Notes: generated by a model not told the origin, from the sequence alone. A stretch of 5,833 bases of DNA from Bacteroidales bacterium (GCA_017958765.1 JAGDBY010000045.1:1-5833); one strand, 5' to 3'; positions 1-5,582 are shown, numbered from the stretch's first letter. A program made the numbers and translations.

Positions 1-361
1 AGATAATTTCATCTCCGGCAACAAAGTCGTAGTTGTTCCAATTGATGGCTGCGCCTTGTTTTGAAGGGGTTGTAACTTGAGGTTGATTAGTGGTTACAGG
101 AGAATCAGTACCCCCCCCCATTTCCACTGAAGTAGACTGAGCTGCAGTCTCGGATTTCCCGGTTGATTCAGACTTGTTTTTGCCTGTCAGAATATCGGCT
201 GCCTTTTCGACACCGGTAGTAACGGCATTTTCAACCTTGTTTCCGATAGCATTCTCTGCAGCGTTTTTTGCTCTTTCGCCTAGAGTGCGAAGAAAGCCCT
301 GCGCATTTGCGACAGAGCATGACAGCATAAATAATGCAGTCAAAAGAACAATGCGCTTCAT
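1..361 (-). CDS. Exported protein, probably OmpA-family (partial, C-terminus outside window)
   Basis: The first 120 codons of a minus-strand gene are visible; the rest lies beyond the left edge. The ATG at 361-359 starts a clear signal peptide: K2 R3, a hydrophobic core at residues 4-13, and a likely signal peptidase I site after ANA (18-20), before Q21. C15 could instead be a lipidation site, but its surroundings fit a lipobox poorly. Residues 23-60 form an Ala/Lys/Glu-rich helical stretch, followed by a low-complexity Ser/Thr/Gln/Pro linker (61-105). The visible end, NNYDFVAGDEII (109-120), resembles the conserved segment that opens the main domain of many Bacteroidota OmpA-family proteins, which suggests an outer-membrane or periplasmic, peptidoglycan-associated protein. 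That family call rests on this short motif and the architecture. The start codon lies 19 nt from the 3' end of tRNA-Gln, and the A-rich leader AAAAAA before ATG is typical of Bacteroidota. A G9 tract spans codons 81-84; the frame is intact on both sides. Confidence 0.8.
   Translation of the reverse strand, partial: MKRIVLLTALFMLSCSVANAQGFLRTLGERAKNAAENAIGNKVENAVTTGVEKAADILTGKNKSESTGKSETAAQSTSVEMGGGTDSPVTTNQPQVTTPSKQGAAINWNNYDFVAGDEII
111..119 (-). repeat. G9 homopolymer inside the OmpA-like gene
   Basis: Nine consecutive C on the plus strand are nine G in the coding strand, running from the G of Met81 through Gly82-Gly84. With nine bases the signal peptide and the downstream NNYDFVAGDEII motif share one frame. 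Losing one G gives a TAA seven codons after the ATG of Met81; gaining one gives a TGA four codons after it. Tracts of this length can slip during replication; phase variation here is inferred, not shown. Confidence 0.9.
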
Positions 362-380
362 TTTTTTAAGGATTGATAAA

Positions 381-454
381 TGGTTGAGATACCAGGATTC
401 GAACCCGGACCAAGAGAGCCAGAATCTCTTGTGCTACCATTACACCATATCTCA
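381..454 (-). tRNA. tRNA-Gln (anticodon CTG)
   Basis: A complete cloverleaf of 74 nt including an encoded CCA (381-383). The acceptor stem is TGAGATA/TATCTCA with discriminator A, and its U1-A72 pair is a known glutamine identity element. The D arm is GTGT-AATGGTA-GCAC. The anticodon stem AGAGA/TCTCT encloses the loop TTCTGGC, so positions 34-36 read CTG and decode CAG. The T arm is CCGGG-TTCGAAT-CCTGG with one G-U pair. The variable loop is four bases. It lies between ispF (23 nt upstream) and the OmpA-like gene (19 nt downstream), all on the same strand, and has its own promoter match immediately upstream. Confidence 0.96.
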
Positions 455-462
455 GTGAAAGA

Positions 463-493
463 CAAAGGTAAGAAAAATTACGATTTAGACAAC
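463..493 (-). promoter_or_regulatory. Promoter of tRNA-Gln
   Basis: Reading the minus strand, TACCTTTG (470-463) is an exact match to the Bacteroides -7 consensus TAnnTTTG and sits 8 nt before the first tRNA base. GTTG (493-490) lies 19 nt upstream and matches the -33 TTTG in three of four positions; a perfect TTTG lies 22 nt upstream. The -33 region falls inside the last codons of ispF, so the tRNA can be transcribed independently of ispF. Transcription would begin almost at the mature tRNA 5' end. Confidence 0.75.
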
Positions 494-951
494 AAAATAG
501 TTGCATAACAACTCACACCTTCTTCCCTGCCTATGTATCCGAGGCGCTCGGTTGTGGTGGCTTTAACCGAAATCGAGTTTGCGGGAACGCCGAGCACAGA
601 TGCTATGGAATCCTTCATCTGAGCGATGTACGGTGCGATTTTAGGCTTCTGGAGAAGCAGGGTGATGTCCGCATTTACCAGGGAGTACCCCTCCTCTTTT
701 ACCATAGAATATGTCCTCTCAAGGAGAATCTTGCTGTCTATCCCGAGATATTCGTCGCTCGTGTCGGGGAAGTGCTGTCCGATATCTCCGAGAGACAGGG
801 CGCCCAGCAGCGCATCGCACAGTGCGTGCAGGACCACATCTCCGTCTGAATGAGCCACGCATCCTTTCTCGTGAGGGATCTCCACGCCGCCCAGCACAAG
901 TCTGTAGCCTTTGGCCAGCCGGTGGACATCATATCCGTTACCTATTCTCAT
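478..951 (-). CDS. ispF: 2-C-methyl-D-erythritol 2,4-cyclodiphosphate synthase
   Basis: Cytoplasmic enzyme of the MEP isoprenoid pathway; it converts CDP-methylerythritol 2-phosphate to methylerythritol 2,4-cyclodiphosphate with release of CMP, normally as a homotrimer. The 157-residue product matches the usual family length of about 157-160. It has the metal ligands D8 and H10 in GYDVHRL, H42 in the segment AHSDGDVVLHALCDALLGA, the GDIGQHFPD loop (D56, residues 55-63), and the family signature KATTTERLGYIGREEG (130-145) with E135. The reading frame is open upstream to 1200, but the start at 951 is chosen because MRIGNGYDVH is the standard N-terminus and a promoter match lies just upstream; the extension would run antisense through the neighbouring gene. 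No ispD is adjacent in the window. The gene is divergent from the mutL operon and followed 23 nt later by tRNA-Gln. Confidence 0.97.
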   Translation of the reverse strand: MRIGNGYDVHRLAKGYRLVLGGVEIPHEKGCVAHSDGDVVLHALCDALLGALSLGDIGQHFPDTSDEYLGIDSKILLERTYSMVKEEGYSLVNADITLLLQKPKIAPYIAQMKDSIASVLGVPANSISVKATTTERLGYIGREEGVSCYATILLSKS

Positions 952-970
952 TATTCTTATATTTATCGCA

Positions 971-1003
971 CAAAAATAATTATCTTTGTTGAAATAAAAC
1001 AAC
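971..1003 (-). promoter_or_regulatory. Promoter of ispF
   Basis: On the minus strand TATTTTTG (978-971) matches the -7 consensus TAnnTTTG exactly. GTTG (1003-1000), 21 nt upstream, fits the -33 TTTG in three of four bases. Transcription would start around 965, leaving a leader of about 14 nt before the ispF ATG at 951. The -7 box is two bases from the opposed -7 box of the mutL operon. Confidence 0.6.
981..988 (+). promoter_or_regulatory. -7 box of the mutL operon promoter
   Basis: TATCTTTG is an exact TAnnTTTG match, 23 nt before the ATG of the first operon gene. No good TTTG is seen 19-21 nt upstream (the sequence there is AT-rich, around 955-964), so the -33 element is weak or absent. The predicted transcript start is about 993-996, giving a leader of less than 20 nt. 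Confidence 0.55.
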
Positions 1004-1011
1004 GCAAGACC

Positions 1012-1377
1012 ATGAAAATTAGCTTTTTCCCTGTTCCGGAGCACAAAGTGTTTCACTATGAGCCCCGCTTCTACAATCCTAAGGAGGAGCAAATGCGCAA
1101 AAGATACGAGAAGTACGGCAAGGATTACAGCAAGGCGAATGAGCCGTACCAGGTAGCTGACGGCACTGAGGCCGACGCCAAAAGTCAGAAGAGCGAGCAT
1201 ACCTACGTGCCCGGGCAGATGATCCGCGGTTCATTCAAGTCCGGATACGAGCAGAGACGCAGAGCGACTGGCAACACCATGATCAGAAAAATCGTAGTGA
1301 TAATAGGTGTCGTAGGCGCGATCCTGGTGGCATACTATCTTGCTCAGGGTCTGGGTGTTTTCTTCAGTTCTCTATGA
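1012..1377 (+). CDS. Small tail-anchored membrane protein, function unknown
   Basis: The 121-residue product has no function I can assign. The N-terminal half is hydrophilic and basic/aromatic, with a PRFYNP motif (18-23) followed by a charged helical segment (24-41). I recall similar N-termini in uncharacterised Bacteroidales proteins, but could not compare them here. The middle (42-65) is polar and probably disordered. Residues 80-93 are rich in Arg (QRRR at 81-84), then a single hydrophobic helix runs at about 94-112 with small residues GVVGA (99-103). This architecture indicates a C-terminal anchor with the N-terminus in the cytoplasm. The start at 1012 is chosen because it gives a plausible N-terminus and lies just after a -7 box; the frame stays open upstream to 850 only by running antisense into ispF. 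Its stop overlaps the mutL start by 4 bp (ATGA), so it is the first gene of the mutL operon. Confidence 0.85.
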   Translation: MKISFFPVPEHKVFHYEPRFYNPKEEQMRKRYEKYGKDYSKANEPYQVADGTEADAKSQKSEHTYVPGQMIRGSFKSGYEQRRRATGNTMIRKIVVIIGVVGAILVAYYLAQGLGVFFSSL

Positions 1378-3134
1378 TAAACATTCTTCCTAGAAATATT
1401 GCCAATCTGATTGCGGCGGGAGAAGTCATCAACCGTCCTGCATCGGCCCTTAAGGAGCTGATGGAGAACAGTATCGACGCAGGGGCAAAGAGTATTCAAG
1501 TTTTCATAGAAGATGCCGGACGGACTCTGATTCAGGTCATCGACGATGGCTGCGGGATGAGCGCCGCGGATGCTGCAGTGTGCTTTGAGAGGCACGCCAC
1601 ATCCAAGATTCTGACAGCGGAAGACCTCGAGAAGATTATCACTTACGGCTTCCGCGGAGAGGCTCTGGCTTCTATAGGAGCCGTAGCCCAAGTCACTCTG
1701 AAGACACGCCGCGAAGAGGATCAGACCGGCGTCGAGCTTGAAGTGAGCGACTCCAAGATAGATTCTACAAAGGAAGTGGCCTGCCCCAAAGGGACTAACA
1801 TCTCTGTAAGAAACCTTTTCTTCAACGTCCCTGCCCGGAGGAAATTCCTCAAAAGCGACGCCGCAGAGTTCAGACACATTCTCCAGGACTTCCAGCGTGT
1901 GTCTATCGCCAATCCTGCTATATCTCTGAGCCTTACCCACAACGGAAAGCCTGTGCACCGGCTCAGGGCGGTCCCAAACGTCAAGCAGAGAATAATAGAT
2001 TTGTTCGGCGCCAGCATCAACAAAGAGCTGGTAGCCATCGCCACAGATACATCAGTGATCAAAGTGAGCGGCTTTATCGGAGTCCCCGAAGATGCCCGCA
2101 AGACCCTTGGCAACCAGTTCCTGTTCGTCAACGGACGCTATTTCCGCTCTCCGTATCTCCACAAGGCCGTTTGCAAGCCTTACGAGAATCTGATCAAAGA
2201 GGGGATGACCCCTTCGTACTTCGTTTTTCTGGAGATTGATCCTACCAAAGTCGACGTCAACATCCATCCGTCGAAGACCGAGGTGAAGTTCGAGGAGGAA
2301 CCGGTGATTTTCGAGATAGTGTCAGCAAGCGTCAGGGAGTCCCTCGGACGGAATTCCTTTGTCCCAAGCATCGACTTCGAGTCGGGAGAAGTGCTGGACA
2401 TCCCTGTCCACAATAGCAGAAAAGACGGCTACGTACCTCCTCCAAAGATAGATTACAATCCTCTTTTCAACCCTTTCGAGACCGATAGAGGGCTTCGCAA
2501 GCCGGAGGAGAAGAGCGTCCTGGATCATATTCAGAGCTACGGCTCGGAGCTGTTCGAGGATGAGAAAATACCGCGCAGCAAGAGTTATATTCTCCTGGGC
2601 AGCAAATATATAGCACTTCCTTCATCCGAAGGGCTGATGATAATTAGCGTCCTGAGGGCAAGGGAGAGACTGTTCTACAACCGCTTCTTCCCGAAGCTTC
2701 TGGAGCAGCAGGAGATCACTCAGCAATCGCTTTATCCTGAGAAAATCGACCTCAGCCCCAATGACCATTCTCTGATAGTGGAGAATCTGGATATGCTGTG
2801 CAGTATGGGGTTCGACATCAGGGATTTCGGGAAAAATTCTATTGTAGTGTACGGATTGCCGGCAGGTTTCTCTTCAGACAAGAAAGAGCTGAAAGAGATA
2901 ATAGACAGCATCACCGCCTCGCTCTCCGACGGCACTTTGAGCAATGACAATGCAGCCATCGCCGCCCTAAGCATGGCCCGCTCTGCGGCACTCTCCTGCA
3001 GGAAGAGCGTTACAGACGAAGAGGCCCAGCTGCTGATCGAGACGGTATTGGAGACAAAAGACGGTATGATGACGGCGGACGGCAAGAAGTGCTGCGCAGT
3101 TATCACAAACGAAGAAATTGAGAGGAAGATATGA
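1374..3134 (+). CDS. mutL: DNA mismatch repair protein MutL
   Basis: A GHKL ATPase that couples MutS mismatch recognition to downstream strand removal. The 586-residue product has the full N-terminal ATPase domain (about 1-330): IAAGEV (13-18), E28 and N32 in KELMENSIDAG, DDGCGM (57-62), ATSKI (75-79), GFRGEAL (92-98), GT at 140-141, NVPARRKFLKS (151-161), FVNGR (251-255) and NIHPSKTEV (296-304). A variable linker (about 335-400) leads to the C-terminal dimerisation domain (about 401-580). In MutL proteins with nuclease activity this domain carries DQHA(X)2E(X)4E. The matching segment here, after GLMII, is SVLRARERLFYN (425-436), which keeps only E431. The later CPHGRP-type metal motif is TADGKK (567-572); the SCR motif (541-543) remains. 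The protein therefore probably lacks a functional endonuclease site. It overlaps both neighbours by 4 bp (ATGA at each end), implying translational coupling. Confidence 0.97.
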   Translation: MINILPRNIANLIAAGEVINRPASALKELMENSIDAGAKSIQVFIEDAGRTLIQVIDDGCGMSAADAAVCFERHATSKILTAEDLEKIITYGFRGEALASIGAVAQVTLKTRREEDQTGVELEVSDSKIDSTKEVACPKGTNISVRNLFFNVPARRKFLKSDAAEFRHILQDFQRVSIANPAISLSLTHNGKPVHRLRAVPNVKQRIIDLFGASINKELVAIATDTSVIKVSGFIGVPEDARKTLGNQFLFVNGRYFRSPYLHKAVCKPYENLIKEGMTPSYFVFLEIDPTKVDVNIHPSKTEVKFEEEPVIFEIVSASVRESLGRNSFVPSIDFESGEVLDIPVHNSRKDGYVPPPKIDYNPLFNPFETDRGLRKPEEKSVLDHIQSYGSELFEDEKIPRSKSYILLGSKYIALPSSEGLMIISVLRARERLFYNRFFPKLLEQQEITQQSLYPEKIDLSPNDHSLIVENLDMLCSMGFDIRDFGKNSIVVYGLPAGFSSDKKELKEIIDSITASLSDGTLSNDNAAIAALSMARSAALSCRKSVTDEEAQLLIETVLETKDGMMTADGKKCCAVITNEEIERKI

Positions 3135-3766
3135 ACAGAATTTCACCGGCGGTAAGAAACCTTATCATAATAAATGTCATTATGCTGATTGCCACCTACA
3201 TCATAGGTGACAATATGTATCAGCTTTTTGCGCTGTTTCCTTTTCAGTCGCCGCTGTTTAAAGCGCACCAGCTCATCACGCACATGTTTATGCACGGAGG
3301 ATTCTGGCACATATTCTTCAATATGTACACGTTGATGATATTCGGAACCGTGCTTGAAAGAATCTGGGGCACCAAGAAGTTCCTCATTTTCTACTTCGTC
3401 ACTGGACTGGGAGCAGCTCTCTGCCACAATGCCGTGATGGATATTCAGATAGCCGGCTTCCTCAACAAAGACAATATGGAGATGGCCGCCCGCTTGATGA
3501 GAACTCCTACCGTAGGCGCTTCCGGAGCAATCTACGGCGTCCTGCTGGGCTACGGAATGCTGTTCCCTGACAGCGTGATGCAGCTCATTTTCCCTCCGGT
3601 AGCCCTCAAAGCAAAATGGTGGGTGGTGATATTCGTGGTAATAGAGCTTGTCACCGGACTTACCGGAATGGGCGGAAACATAGCGCACTTCGCTCACCTG
3701 GGCGGAATGCTGTTCGGATGGCTTCTGATTCTTTACTGGAAGAAAAAGGGTAGACTGTATTACTGA
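3131..3766 (+). CDS. Rhomboid-family intramembrane serine protease
   Basis: An inner-membrane protease that cleaves transmembrane segments of other proteins within the bilayer. The 211-residue product has the six-helix bacterial core. It carries the oxyanion pair H60 and N64 (HxxxN, after HMFMHGGFW), the L1-type ERIWG (76-80), the catalytic serine S131 in GASGA (129-133), and the catalytic histidine H189 in AHFAHLGGMLFG (185-196). All active-site residues are present, so an active enzyme is expected. The loop at about 103-126, between the third and fourth helices, is hydrophilic and fairly long. The C-terminus is basic (WKKKGRLYY). The start overlaps the mutL stop by 4 bp and is preceded by a purine-rich GAGAGGAAG, the most Shine-Dalgarno-like site in the operon. 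The next gene begins on the A of its stop codon. The substrate is unknown; the membrane proteins encoded in the same operon are candidates by position only. Confidence 0.95.
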   Translation: MNRISPAVRNLIIINVIMLIATYIIGDNMYQLFALFPFQSPLFKAHQLITHMFMHGGFWHIFFNMYTLMIFGTVLERIWGTKKFLIFYFVTGLGAALCHNAVMDIQIAGFLNKDNMEMAARLMRTPTVGASGAIYGVLLGYGMLFPDSVMQLIFPPVALKAKWWVVIFVVIELVTGLTGMGGNIAHFAHLGGMLFGWLLILYWKKKGRLYY

Positions 3767-4890
3767 TGGCAAGGGTCAAGAAATATTCGAGTGAGCAACA
3801 GCACACTACTCGCCACGTCAGAAAGAAGAAAAGTACTGCCACGGCAGGCGACATTATTCTCTTTGTCCTGATAGTTGTGGCGGCCGTAGCCCTGGTCATC
3901 TCGTACATATCTATTGTGATAGACCCCGCCGTATTCCCTATCCCGTCATTCTTCGGACTCTACTATATCCCTATTGCGCTGATCAACCTGATTCTGCTGC
4001 TGATTGCGATAATCCGGCTCAACAAGTCGCTGTTTATCGCCCTGATCGCCCTTCTGCCGTCACTGTTCTTCGTAGAATTATTCTATAAGTCCTCCAACGA
4101 AGTCAGAGAGCACACCGGCAAAGAGATCAAACTGATCACCTACAATGTCGGGCGGTTTGTTTCGGGGCTGGACGGCGGAGGATACAACCTCTATGAAACC
4201 TGCTCCTTTGCAGAATCACAGCACCCCGATATAGTCTGCTTTCAGGAATATGCCATCAAGGATACTGCATTGCTGACAAATTACTTCAAAGATTTACCTT
4301 ACCACAACTATTATTTCTTCGGCGGAGGAGGCTATTTCGGGAATGTGGTTTTCAGCCGCTACCCTGTCGTAAACTCAGGGAGAATGACTTTCAATGACAG
4401 TCGCAATCTTTATATCTGGTGTGATCTGGATATTGACGGTACTACCGTAAGACTCTACAACTGTCATCTCGAGTCCCACGGGATTTCATTCACCTCGATA
4501 ATCAAGAAGCTCGGTAAGAGGGACCTGTTTGCCGAAGAGATGAAAAGCGCCCACGAGAAATTCCTGAAGGCTACGGTCAGGAGGAGCGACCAGGTGAACG
4601 AACTCCTCACTAATGCCGACTCCTGCAATTATCCCCTGATAATTTGCGGCGACTTCAACGACACTCCGATGTCCAACATCTATTACAGGCTTCACCAGAA
4701 CAGAAAAGACAGTTTCGTAGAGGGAGGCGAAGGGTTCAGCGCCACATATTCATACCTGTGGCCCCTGCTCAGGATAGACTACATTCTCCACTCGGAAGTG
4801 ATTGATTCCGACCACCATAGAGTAATGAAAGTCCCTTATTCGGATCACTACCCGGTGAGCACTTCACTCTATATCCACACAAAAAATTGA
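3766..4890 (+). CDS. Membrane-anchored endonuclease/exonuclease/phosphatase (EEP) family protein
   Basis: The 374-residue product has a basic N-terminus (1-22), three hydrophobic segments at about 29-52, 62-83 and 88-107, and a C-terminal EEP (DNase I-like, metal-dependent phosphoesterase) domain at about 120-370. Catalytic and metal residues are all visible: N127 in TYNVGR, E161 in CFQEY, H234 in YNCHLES, D296 and N298 in GDFNDTP, D338 in RIDYIL, and D360 with H361 in SDHYPV. Basic residues at the N-terminus and in the loop between helices two and three (RLNK, 84-87) suggest those parts are cytoplasmic, which would place the catalytic domain in the periplasm. The family includes nucleases, inositol phosphatases and sphingomyelinases, so the substrate cannot be named; a periplasmic location would argue against a DNA repair role despite the nearby mutL. 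The start overlaps the rhomboid stop by one base (TGATG). Confidence 0.92.
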   Translation: MARVKKYSSEQQHTTRHVRKKKSTATAGDIILFVLIVVAAVALVISYISIVIDPAVFPIPSFFGLYYIPIALINLILLLIAIIRLNKSLFIALIALLPSLFFVELFYKSSNEVREHTGKEIKLITYNVGRFVSGLDGGGYNLYETCSFAESQHPDIVCFQEYAIKDTALLTNYFKDLPYHNYYFFGGGGYFGNVVFSRYPVVNSGRMTFNDSRNLYIWCDLDIDGTTVRLYNCHLESHGISFTSIIKKLGKRDLFAEEMKSAHEKFLKATVRRSDQVNELLTNADSCNYPLIICGDFNDTPMSNIYYRLHQNRKDSFVEGGEGFSATYSYLWPLLRIDYILHSEVIDSDHHRVMKVPYSDHYPVSTSLYIHTKN

Positions 4891-4895
4891 CAGCT

Positions 4896-5471
4896 ATGGA
4901 CGAAGACCTGAAACTTGAAATCGATGAATGCATAAAAGTGCTCCGTGACGGCGGAATAATTCTCTATCCTACCGACACTGTATGGGGGCTGGGATGTGAT
5001 GCCACAAACAAATCGGCCGTGGAGAAGGTTTTCGCCCTGAAGCAACGCTCTGACAGTAAGAGCCTTATCACGCTGGTAGCTGACGCCGACATGCTCTGCC
5101 GCTACGTCAAAAAGATCCCTGAGATGGCTTTGGATCTGATAGAGGTGAATGACAAACCTATGACCATCATCTACCCTGACGCCGTAGGCCTGGCTGAGAA
5201 TGTCACCGCTGAAGACGGCAGCGCAGGGATCCGAATCCCTAAGAATGAGTTCTGCCGCCAGCTTATCAAAAAATTCGGCAGGCCGATAGTCTCCACTTCA
5301 GCCAATATTTCAGGGCAGGAGGCCCCTGCTTTCTTCGAAGATATAAATGCGGCAATTCTCGATGCCGCAGACTGGGTAGCGGATCCCGTGTATGAAGAGG
5401 GTTCTACCGGGGAGCCGTCTCAGATTATCAAGGTGGGTCTGAACAGGGAAATATCTGTCCTCCGGAGTTAG
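4896..5471 (+). CDS. L-threonylcarbamoyladenylate synthase, Sua5/YciO/YrdC family
   Basis: Makes threonylcarbamoyl-AMP from threonine, bicarbonate and ATP, the first step of t6A37 modification in ANN-decoding tRNAs; TsaB, TsaD and TsaE complete the pathway and are not in this window. The 191-residue product is a single YrdC domain without the extra C-terminal Sua5 domain, so it is of TsaC length. Motifs: YPTDTVWGLGCD (24-35), K49 and R51 of the KxR motif, SAGIRIP (109-115), and S135/N137 in STSANISG (133-140), the SxN nucleotide-binding motif, then GEPSQIIKV (172-180). The ATG at 4896, 5 nt after the EEP stop, is preferred; an in-frame TTG at 4887 would overlap that stop and add only three residues. 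This is the last gene of the operon. YciO-type paralogues of uncertain activity exist, so the exact reaction is inferred from the KxR/SxN motifs. Confidence 0.93.
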   Translation: MDEDLKLEIDECIKVLRDGGIILYPTDTVWGLGCDATNKSAVEKVFALKQRSDSKSLITLVADADMLCRYVKKIPEMALDLIEVNDKPMTIIYPDAVGLAENVTAEDGSAGIRIPKNEFCRQLIKKFGRPIVSTSANISGQEAPAFFEDINAAILDAADWVADPVYEEGSTGEPSQIIKVGLNREISVLRS

Positions 5472-5500
5472 TGCCACTCGAACCAAGTCATTAAAAATCA

Positions 5501-5530
5501 GCGAAATATTTTGTACGAATATTTGCTTTT
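5501..5530 (+). terminator. AT-rich dyad with short T run; weak terminator or operator
   Basis: GCGAAATATT (5501-5510) can pair with AATATTTGC (5518-5526) as nine base pairs with one bulged G, around a 7-nt loop, followed by TTTT (5527-5530). It lies 30 nt after the last operon gene, where an intrinsic terminator is expected, but the stem is mostly A-T and the T run is short. Its right arm contains the TTTG of the promoter of the next gene, so it could equally be a repressor site. Either role is inferred. Confidence 0.35.
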
Positions 5531-5552
5531 CTCCAGTTTTTTTTTAAACTTG
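5522..5552 (+). promoter_or_regulatory. Promoter of the lipoprotein gene, with a T9 spacer tract
   Basis: TTTG (5522-5525) and TAAACTTG (5545-5552) are separated by 19 nt and match the Bacteroides -33/-7 consensus, with one mismatch (C for T) in the -7 box. Transcription would start around 5558, giving a leader of about 25 nt before the ATG at 5583. Nine consecutive T (5537-5545) fill the end of the spacer and supply the first base of the -7 box. Confidence 0.6.
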
Positions 5553-5582
5553 CAGAAAGTAACTCTCCAAGACTGCATAGAA

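Noticed and set aside
174..458. 94-residue plus-strand ORF
   Set aside because: It is antisense to the signal peptide region of the OmpA-like gene and reads through the complement of tRNA-Gln; no coding features of its own.
626..992. Overlapping plus-strand ORFs opposite ispF
   Set aside because: They are shadows of the strongly conserved ispF frame, with Ser/Arg-rich composition typical of antisense reading.
850..1011. Upstream extension of the small membrane protein frame on the plus strand
   Set aside because: It lies antisense to the conserved N-terminal part of ispF and upstream of the -7 box; the ATG at 1012 is adequate.
952..1200. 83-residue N-terminal extension of the ispF reading frame on the minus strand
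   Set aside because: The extension is antisense to the small membrane protein gene, crosses both divergent promoters, and IspF proteins start at the MRIGNGYDVH position.
1344..1958. 204-residue minus-strand ORF opposite mutL
   Set aside because: It mirrors the conserved ATPase domain of mutL; no recognisable motif or promoter.
3143..3772. 209-residue minus-strand ORF covering almost all of the rhomboid gene
   Set aside because: Its length is striking, but it is His/Gln/Ser-rich as expected from antisense of hydrophobic codons, and the sense frame has every rhomboid active-site residue.
4887..4895. TTG start for the threonylcarbamoyladenylate synthase
   Set aside because: It adds only three residues and overlaps the previous stop; the ATG at 4896 is the simpler start, though TTG cannot be excluded.
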